Part shown: positions 6,880-10,254 of the stretch, in pieces
How the letters are laid out: each line of letters opens with the position of its first letter
Position numbering within the stretch: position 1 is the first letter of the stretch
Assembly (NCBI GenBank): GCA_031277435.1
Contig: JAITMI010000241.1
Span: forward strand, 1-10,254
Direction: 5' to 3'
DNA length: 10,254 nucleotides
Origin: Pseudomonadales bacterium
Lineage (GTDB): Bacteria; Pseudomonadota; Gammaproteobacteria; Pseudomonadales; Pseudohongiellaceae
Program-made: the position numbers and the translations under genes
Notes under the pieces: generated by a model
What the model was told of the DNA's origin: nothing
Database searches by the model: none
What the model saw: only the letters and a program-made list of their open reading frames with translations

Positions 6880-6904
6880 TGTAATGGCCGGTTGCTACCC
6901 GGCC
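6880..6904 (+). promoter_or_regulatory. Candidate -10 box and hairpin upstream of the chorismate mutase gene
   Basis: A TGTAAT box (6880-6885, five of six to TATAAT, no clear -35) is followed at once by a 6-bp GC-only stem: GGCCGG (6886-6891) pairing with CCGGCC (6899-6904) around a 7-nt loop. The stem ends 16 nt before the GTG start and lacks a U-tract, so it is not an intrinsic terminator. It might limit access to the ribosome site or be a protein-binding palindrome. The remainder of the 6786-6879 gap shows nothing I can name. Confidence 0.25.
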
Positions 6905-6920
6905 TTGAGATAACCCAGCC

Positions 6921-7232
6921 GTGACCGCAATGCAAACCGACACTACCCCCCGCGTGCCCCCACAACTGCTCCAGTTACGCGCCAGCATCGACCAGATCGA
7001 CGCCGAAATTCTCAACGCGCTGGCGCGCCGTTTTGAAGTGACCCATCAAGTGGGCCAGTTGAAGGCGGCGCACAAGCTGGAGTCGGTGGACCCGGTGCGG
7101 GAACAGGAAAAACTGGTGCGCCTGGGCGATCTGGCGGAGCAACAGGGCCTCGATGGCGCCTTCGTGCGGCGCTTGTTTCAAGGGATTTTCGATGAAGTGG
7201 TGCGCAATCACCGCGGCTTCCTCAAGCCCTGA
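6921..7232 (+). CDS. Chorismate mutase, stand-alone AroQ (alpha-helical) type
   Basis: The enzyme converts chorismate to prephenate, the entry to phenylalanine and tyrosine synthesis. The 103-residue all-helical protein aligns with the mutase domain of E. coli PheA: LRASIDQID at 19-27, LARRFEVTHQVGQLKA at 34-49, DPVREQEK at 57-64 and RRLFQGIFDEVVRNH at 83-97. By hand alignment the E. coli active-site residues Arg11, Arg28, Lys39, Asp48, Arg51 and Glu52 correspond to Arg20, Arg37, Lys48, Asp57, Arg60 and Glu61. Ser84 becomes Val93, and Gln88 becomes His97. No dehydratase or dehydrogenase domain is fused or adjacent. There is no signal peptide, so it is cytosolic and not the exported AroQ-gamma form. 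GTG at 6921 is preferred over ATG at 6930 because a GAG at 6907-6909 is better spaced, but this is uncertain. It is followed by rpmE, which has its own promoter. Confidence 0.88.
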   Translation: MTAMQTDTTPRVPPQLLQLRASIDQIDAEILNALARRFEVTHQVGQLKAAHKLESVDPVREQEKLVRLGDLAEQQGLDGAFVRRLFQGIFDEVVRNHRGFLKP

Positions 7233-7240
7233 GCGTATAT

Positions 7241-7268
7241 TTGCCGGCAGCGAAGCTTTTGGTAGAAT
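7241..7268 (+). promoter_or_regulatory. rpmE promoter
   Basis: TTGCCG (7241-7246) and TAGAAT (7263-7268) lie 16 bp apart, just after the chorismate mutase stop. This is a strong sigma70-like match and predicts a start near 7275, leaving a leader of about 88 nt before rpmE. The two boxes and the spacer length are identical to those of the hicA promoter in this window. Confidence 0.65.
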
Positions 7269-7274
7269 GCGCGC

Positions 7275-7362
7275 CCTTTCCCGCCATGCGGCGGGAGTTC
7301 ACTAACGATCATGGTTCCGGCTGAGCTTCAGCCGGGTGGCGATGATCCGCGAGAGGTTGCCC
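7275..7362 (+). ncRNA. Structured 5' leader of rpmE, candidate L31 autoregulatory leader
   Basis: Two elements are visible. A 6-bp GC-rich hairpin, CCCGCC (7280-7285) with GGCGGG (7290-7295), has loop ATGC. A longer structure follows: outer stem GATCAT (7307-7312) with ATGATC (7342-7347), an internal loop of 4 and 6 nt, and an inner 8-bp stem CCGGCTGA (7317-7324) with TCAGCCGG (7328-7335). The outer stem ends 3 nt before the GAGAGG ribosome site (7351-7356). In E. coli bL31 represses its own mRNA through the rpmE 5' UTR, and gammaproteobacterial L31 leader motifs have been described (recalled, not looked up). The stems are seen directly; binding of bL31 is inferred. Confidence 0.6.
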
Positions 7363-7572
7363 ATGAAAGCCGATATCCACCCGAAATACGAAGACGTAAC
7401 CGTTACCTGCGGTTGCGGCAATAGCTTCAAGACCCGCTCCACCCTGGCCGAGGATCTGCGTATCGACGTATGTTCCCAGTGCCACCCCTTCTTTACCGGC
7501 AAGCAGAAGATCGTCGATTCCGGCGGGCGCGTCGATAAATTCAACAAGCGCTTTGGGCAGCGTAAGATCTGA
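7363..7572 (+). CDS. rpmE: 50S ribosomal protein bL31, zinc-containing form
   Basis: bL31 sits at the central protuberance of the large subunit and helps bridge the two subunits. The 69-residue protein starts [16 protein letters not shown] and has the four zinc cysteines of the C+ form (Cys16, Cys18, Cys37, Cys40) and the typical HPFFTGKQK stretch at 41-49. This is the zinc-replete RpmE rather than the cysteine-free RpmE2/YkgM type. ATG at 7363 is chosen over an upstream GTG at 7336 because of GAGAGG at 7351-7356 and the exact family N-terminus. It has its own promoter and a structured leader, and its transcript ends at the hairpin at 7597-7621. In pseudomonads rpmE lies close to priA; here it is on the opposite strand, about 1.5 kb away. 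Confidence 0.97.
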   Translation: MKADIHPKYEDVTVTCGCGNSFKTRSTLAEDLRIDVCSQCHPFFTGKQKIVDSGGRVDKFNKRFGQRKI

Positions 7573-7596
7573 GGCACACAAGAGAGACAAACAAAA

Positions 7597-7621
7597 TTCC
7601 GGCGGGTTTATCCCGCCGGAA
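7597..7621. terminator. Bidirectional intrinsic terminator between rpmE and the secretion operon
   Basis: A perfect 10-bp stem, TTCCGGCGGG (7597-7606) with CCCGCCGGAA (7612-7621), encloses the loop TTTAT. On the plus strand it lies 25 bp after the rpmE stop and is followed by GTGTTTT. On the minus strand it lies 20 bp after the channel-gene stop and is followed by TTTTGTTTGT, a better U-tract. It can serve both convergent transcripts. Confidence 0.88.
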
Positions 7622-7640
7622 GTGTTTTGGGGGCTTGGTT

Positions 7641-9008
7641 TTATTCGGCTTGCGGCAAGGCGTTCATCCGCTCGCTCAAGGCCACGATGTCGTCGGCGTT
7701 CAAGGAGCCGGAATCGCGCCGCAGCGCGAGTTGCGCGCGGATGTGGTCGTAGCGCGCTTGCTGCAAGTCGCGCTGGGAGGCGAACTGGTCGCGTAGCGCG
7801 TTGAGCACGTCCACCGTGGTTACGGTGCCAAGTTCGTAGCCGCGCTGCATGGCCTCGAAGGAGGCGGCGGTGGATTCGGCCAGCACCTCTGCCGCGCGGA
7901 TGCGCGATTCGCCGGCCTTCACCTGAAAATAATCCACGCGGGTGCGCTGTAGCAGGTCCATCTCCGTCTGCCGCAATTCGCCTTCGGCGATGTTGCGCAT
8001 ACTGAAGGCTTCGCGCACTCTGGCGCGGTTGTAGCCGCCAGCAAAGAGCGGCACCTGCACGTTGACGCCGACATAGTTGGTTTCAACCTTCTCCGACAGC
8101 GTCTGGTTGTCGAAACCGACGTTGGAATCCTGGTATTGATACACCAGCGACACCTGCGGCAAATAGCTCCCGCGCATGGCCGATACCTGCTTGTCGGCGG
8201 CTTCCAGGGCGTATTCGCGCGCGTGCAGTTCCTGATTGTTGTCGCGCACGCGCTGTAACCAAGGCTCGAGTTCTTCCGTCATGGGCTCAACCTCGACCGC
8301 CGCTGGCAGGCGGCGCAGGGCGCCGACCTCAATGCCGCTGACGGCGCGCAGGTTTTCGCGGGCTATCGTCACTTCGCTTTCGAGCCGCACTTTGTTGGCT
8401 TCAATCGCGGCGCGCCGCGCCTGGGTTTCATAAAGATCGGTGATGGCGGCCAGTTGCAGGTCGTACAAGGTCTGCACCTGGTTGAGCTGATTGTTCATCG
8501 CGTCAAGCTCGGAAGTCACCGAGCGCAAGGCGTCCTCGGCTTGCAGCACTTGCAAGTAGAAATCAGTGATTTCGGTGAGAATGCCGGCGAGCGTGGCGTA
8601 GTATTCGGCTTCGTTCTGATCTTCGATCAGGCTGGCCTGACGCCGCGCCTGGAACGCCTGCCAGTGAAACAATACCTGGCTGACGCTCACGCCATAGCGT
8701 TCGCCGCGGTAGGTTTGCGTGCCAATGTTGTCCGTGCGGTCATTATCGGAGAGATTCGCGCTGGCGTTCACTTGCGGCAACAGTTGGCCGGTAGCCTGGC
8801 TTTTGCGCGCGGAACCGACGTTCCAGCGTTCGCGGGCAATGTCGAGCGCGGGGCTGTTGTTGATCGCGGCGGTGAAAAAATCTTCCAGCGAGGCGCCTCT
8901 GATGCTTTGCGCGGCGCTCTCTTGCGCCTGAGCGCCAAGCGGCGCGAACGCGGTCATGGCGCCGCCCGCGGCAAGCGCGAGAGCCAGGGGTAACAGGCGT
9001 AAATTCAT
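7641..9008 (-). CDS. TolC-family outer-membrane channel of a type I secretion system
   Basis: TolC-type trimers form the outer-membrane barrel and periplasmic tunnel through which type I systems export protein in one step. The 455-residue precursor has a signal peptide, MNLRLLPLALALAAGG on to about residue 28, with likely cleavage after AQA at 26-28. Two TolC repeats follow: the first opens with LEDFFTAAINNSPALDIARE at 41-60, and the second has YALEAADKQV near 266 and VQVPLFAGGYNRARV at 317-331. The hallmark GYELGTVTTVDVLNALRDQF spans 390-409. Long helical, Gln/Glu/Ala-rich stretches fit the coiled-coil tunnel. ATG at 9008 is preferred to a codon 9 triplets upstream because AGAGAAG lies just before it and the signal peptide then starts properly. 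The gene begins 1 bp after the adaptor stop, so both are surely one operon. It is a dedicated secretion channel by context, not necessarily the housekeeping TolC. Confidence 0.92.
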   Translation of the reverse strand: MNLRLLPLALALAAGGAMTAFAPLGAQAQESAAQSIRGASLEDFFTAAINNSPALDIARERWNVGSARKSQATGQLLPQVNASANLSDNDRTDNIGTQTYRGERYGVSVSQVLFHWQAFQARRQASLIEDQNEAEYYATLAGILTEITDFYLQVLQAEDALRSVTSELDAMNNQLNQVQTLYDLQLAAITDLYETQARRAAIEANKVRLESEVTIARENLRAVSGIEVGALRRLPAAVEVEPMTEELEPWLQRVRDNNQELHAREYALEAADKQVSAMRGSYLPQVSLVYQYQDSNVGFDNQTLSEKVETNYVGVNVQVPLFAGGYNRARVREAFSMRNIAEGELRQTEMDLLQRTRVDYFQVKAGESRIRAAEVLAESTAASFEAMQRGYELGTVTTVDVLNALRDQFASQRDLQQARYDHIRAQLALRRDSGSLNADDIVALSERMNALPQAE

Positions 9009-9009
9009 A

Positions 9010-10254
9010 TCAATCTTCTCTGAAGCTGCGCGCAAGCGCGTTGGAAAAGGGCTTCATAACGTATTGCAAGAAGGTGCGTGCACCGGAGTTGATGAACACC
9101 TCCGCCGGCATGCCGGGCACGAAGATCAGGCCATCTTCGCGCGCAATAGCCAAGGACTCGGGCGTCAGTTCCAGGCGCGCCAGGAAATACTGCGCGCCGG
9201 TGGTCTGATCGTGCAAGCTGTCCGCCGACACGCCGATTACCACGCCATCGAGCGTCGGCACGGTTTTGCGGCTGAAGGTGGAGAAACGGATGGTGGCGTC
9301 CTGGCCCACCGCCACGCGGTCGATGTCGGCCGGATTGACGTGCGCTTCCACCACCAGTTCATCGCTTTCGGGCACGATTTCGGCGATCTGCGTGCCGGGG
9401 CTGATGACGCCGCCAATGGTGTGCACCTGCATGTTGTTGACGATGCCAGCATCGGGCGCCTTGACCTCGGTGCGGCTGACGACATCACTCAGCGCCACCA
9501 CGCGCTCGCGGATATCCTTCAATTGCGTCTGGGTTTGCGCCAGTTGGTCGGCCACTTCGGTCTGGAAGCGGTTTTCGTTCTGAATGATCTGCAAGCGCGT
9601 TTCACCCACTTGCACTTCGGTGGCGGCGATGTTGGCGAGCAGTTCCGCGGCTTCGCCGCGCGCCTGTTCGTAGCTGCGTTCGGTCTGGCGCAGGCGCTGT
9701 TTGTCGGCGAAGCCTTCATCGACCAGCGTGCTGATGTCTTGCCGCTCGGCGGCGAAGGATTCGGCGAGGCCGGCCTTGCTGTCGTGCATCGCGCGCAAGC
9801 CCACCAGTTGCTGCTGTAATTGGCCGATGCGTTGTTCCAAAACGGCTTTTTCGCCTTCGCGCGCGGTCTTGCGCGCCTGGAACACCTGGTTCTGGCCGGC
9901 GATTTCCGCTTGCGCCTTGGCGTCGCCATTGGTCAGAAAATCGGGGTAGTTCACCGCGTCGAGATTGTCGCGCTCGGCGATCAGGCGCGCTTCGAGCGCG
10001 CTTTGCGAGGTCAATTGGGTGTTGATGATTTCGAGCTGAGCCAAGGATTGCGTGTTGTCGATCAACAGCAGCGTATCGCCAGCGCTGACCTTGTCGCCGT
10101 TTTGTACCAGAATGTCCCTAACGATACCGCCTTCCAGATGCTGCACCACTTTTTTATAGGATTTGACGGTAACGGTGCCGGGCGCGTGCGAGGCGCCTTC
10201 GATCGGCATGAAGGCCGACCACAAGCCGAACACGCCGAACACCAACAAGGCGAT
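9010..10254 (-). CDS. HlyD-family periplasmic adaptor of a type I secretion system, partial (5' end beyond the right edge)
   Basis: This adaptor links an inner-membrane ABC exporter to the TolC-like channel. 414 residues are visible, and the frame remains open at the window end, so the true start is outside; probably about 15-25 residues are missing. The visible part opens within the N-terminal membrane span (LLVFGVFGLWSAFMPIEGA). The first lipoyl half-motif follows, SYKKVVQHLEGGIVRDILVQ at about 32-51 with NGDKVSAGDTLLLID. A long coiled-coil hairpin spans about 80-255, then the second lipoyl half (EVKAPDAGIVNNMQVHTIGG), beta-barrel segments around 290-385 and the C-terminal signature FVPGMPAEVFINSGARTFLQ with KPFSNALARSFRED. 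This matches the PrtE/AprE/LapC class of type I membrane-fusion proteins rather than RND adaptors. The ABC protein usually lies immediately upstream, here beyond the edge. The substrate is unknown. Confidence 0.93.
   Translation of the reverse strand: MALLVFGVFGLWSAFMPIEGASHAPGTVTVKSYKKVVQHLEGGIVRDILVQNGDKVSAGDTLLLIDNTQSLAQLEIINTQLTSQSALEARLIAERDNLDAVNYPDFLTNGDAKAQAEIAGQNQVFQARKTAREGEKAVLEQRIGQLQQQLVGLRAMHDSKAGLAESFAAERQDISTLVDEGFADKQRLRQTERSYEQARGEAAELLANIAATEVQVGETRLQIIQNENRFQTEVADQLAQTQTQLKDIRERVVALSDVVSRTEVKAPDAGIVNNMQVHTIGGVISPGTQIAEIVPESDELVVEAHVNPADIDRVAVGQDATIRFSTFSRKTVPTLDGVVIGVSADSLHDQTTGAQYFLARLELTPESLAIAREDGLIFVPGMPAEVFINSGARTFLQYVMKPFSNALARSFRED

Noticed and set aside
7311..7425. 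A possible upstream ORF starting at ATG 7311 and overlapping the rpmE start in another frame
   Set aside because: No ribosome site precedes it and its first codons lie inside the predicted leader stems; its coding content looks like chance.
8956..9819. A 287-codon plus-strand frame opposite the HlyD-family adaptor gene
   Set aside because: Composition is typical of a complement-strand shadow (His/Gly/Arg/Asp-rich) and it overlaps two confidently assigned genes.
1..10254. tRNA genes, CRISPR arrays, insertion sequences or phage attachment sites
   Set aside because: I saw no cloverleaf sequence, no spaced identical repeats, no transposase or integrase frame and no convincing terminal inverted repeats by eye.

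Overview
The window reads as chromosomal DNA from a proteobacterium, most likely a gammaproteobacterium. The hslV-hslU-DUF971 order with a SPOR-domain gene upstream, a zinc-type rpmE with a structured leader, and PriA of the enterobacterial/pseudomonad form all point that way. Base composition is GC-rich, so many long open frames opposite the real genes are shadows. I cannot name a genus. No gene-free stretch exceeds about 185 bases.

Left part (1-2886, minus strand): a protein-quality-control operon. A SPOR-domain, FtsN-like membrane protein is followed by hslV (threonine peptidase), hslU (AAA+ unfoldase) and a small DUF971 gene that runs off the left edge. Intergenic gaps are 2 to 49 bp, so co-transcription is likely.

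Middle (2964-6735, minus strand): two toxin-antitoxin loci flank the replication-restart helicase gene priA. The hicA-hicB pair looks intact and has its own promoter with a palindrome over the -10 box; it sits between priA and the SPOR gene, where argS lies in pseudomonads as I remember their gene order. Upstream of priA is a DUF1778/GNAT (TacA-TacT/AtaR-AtaT type) pair whose antitoxin is intact but whose acetyltransferase toxin is broken by a one-base frameshift. It also carries a substitution in the acetyl-CoA loop.

Plus-strand block (6921-7572): a stand-alone AroQ-type chorismate mutase, then rpmE (ribosomal protein bL31). rpmE has a good sigma70-like promoter and a leader of about 88 nt with two hairpin elements, probably an L31 autoregulatory leader. 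A bidirectional terminator separates rpmE from the convergent operon to its right.

Right part (7641-10254, minus strand): the end of a type I secretion operon, with the HlyD-family periplasmic adaptor (its start cut off by the window edge) and a TolC-family outer-membrane channel 1 bp downstream. The ABC transporter and secreted substrate would lie beyond the right edge or elsewhere.

I found no clearly undescribed multi-gene system. The items most worth a second look are the rpmE leader, the apparently leaderless hicA promoter/operator, and the frameshifted GNAT toxin beside an intact antitoxin.
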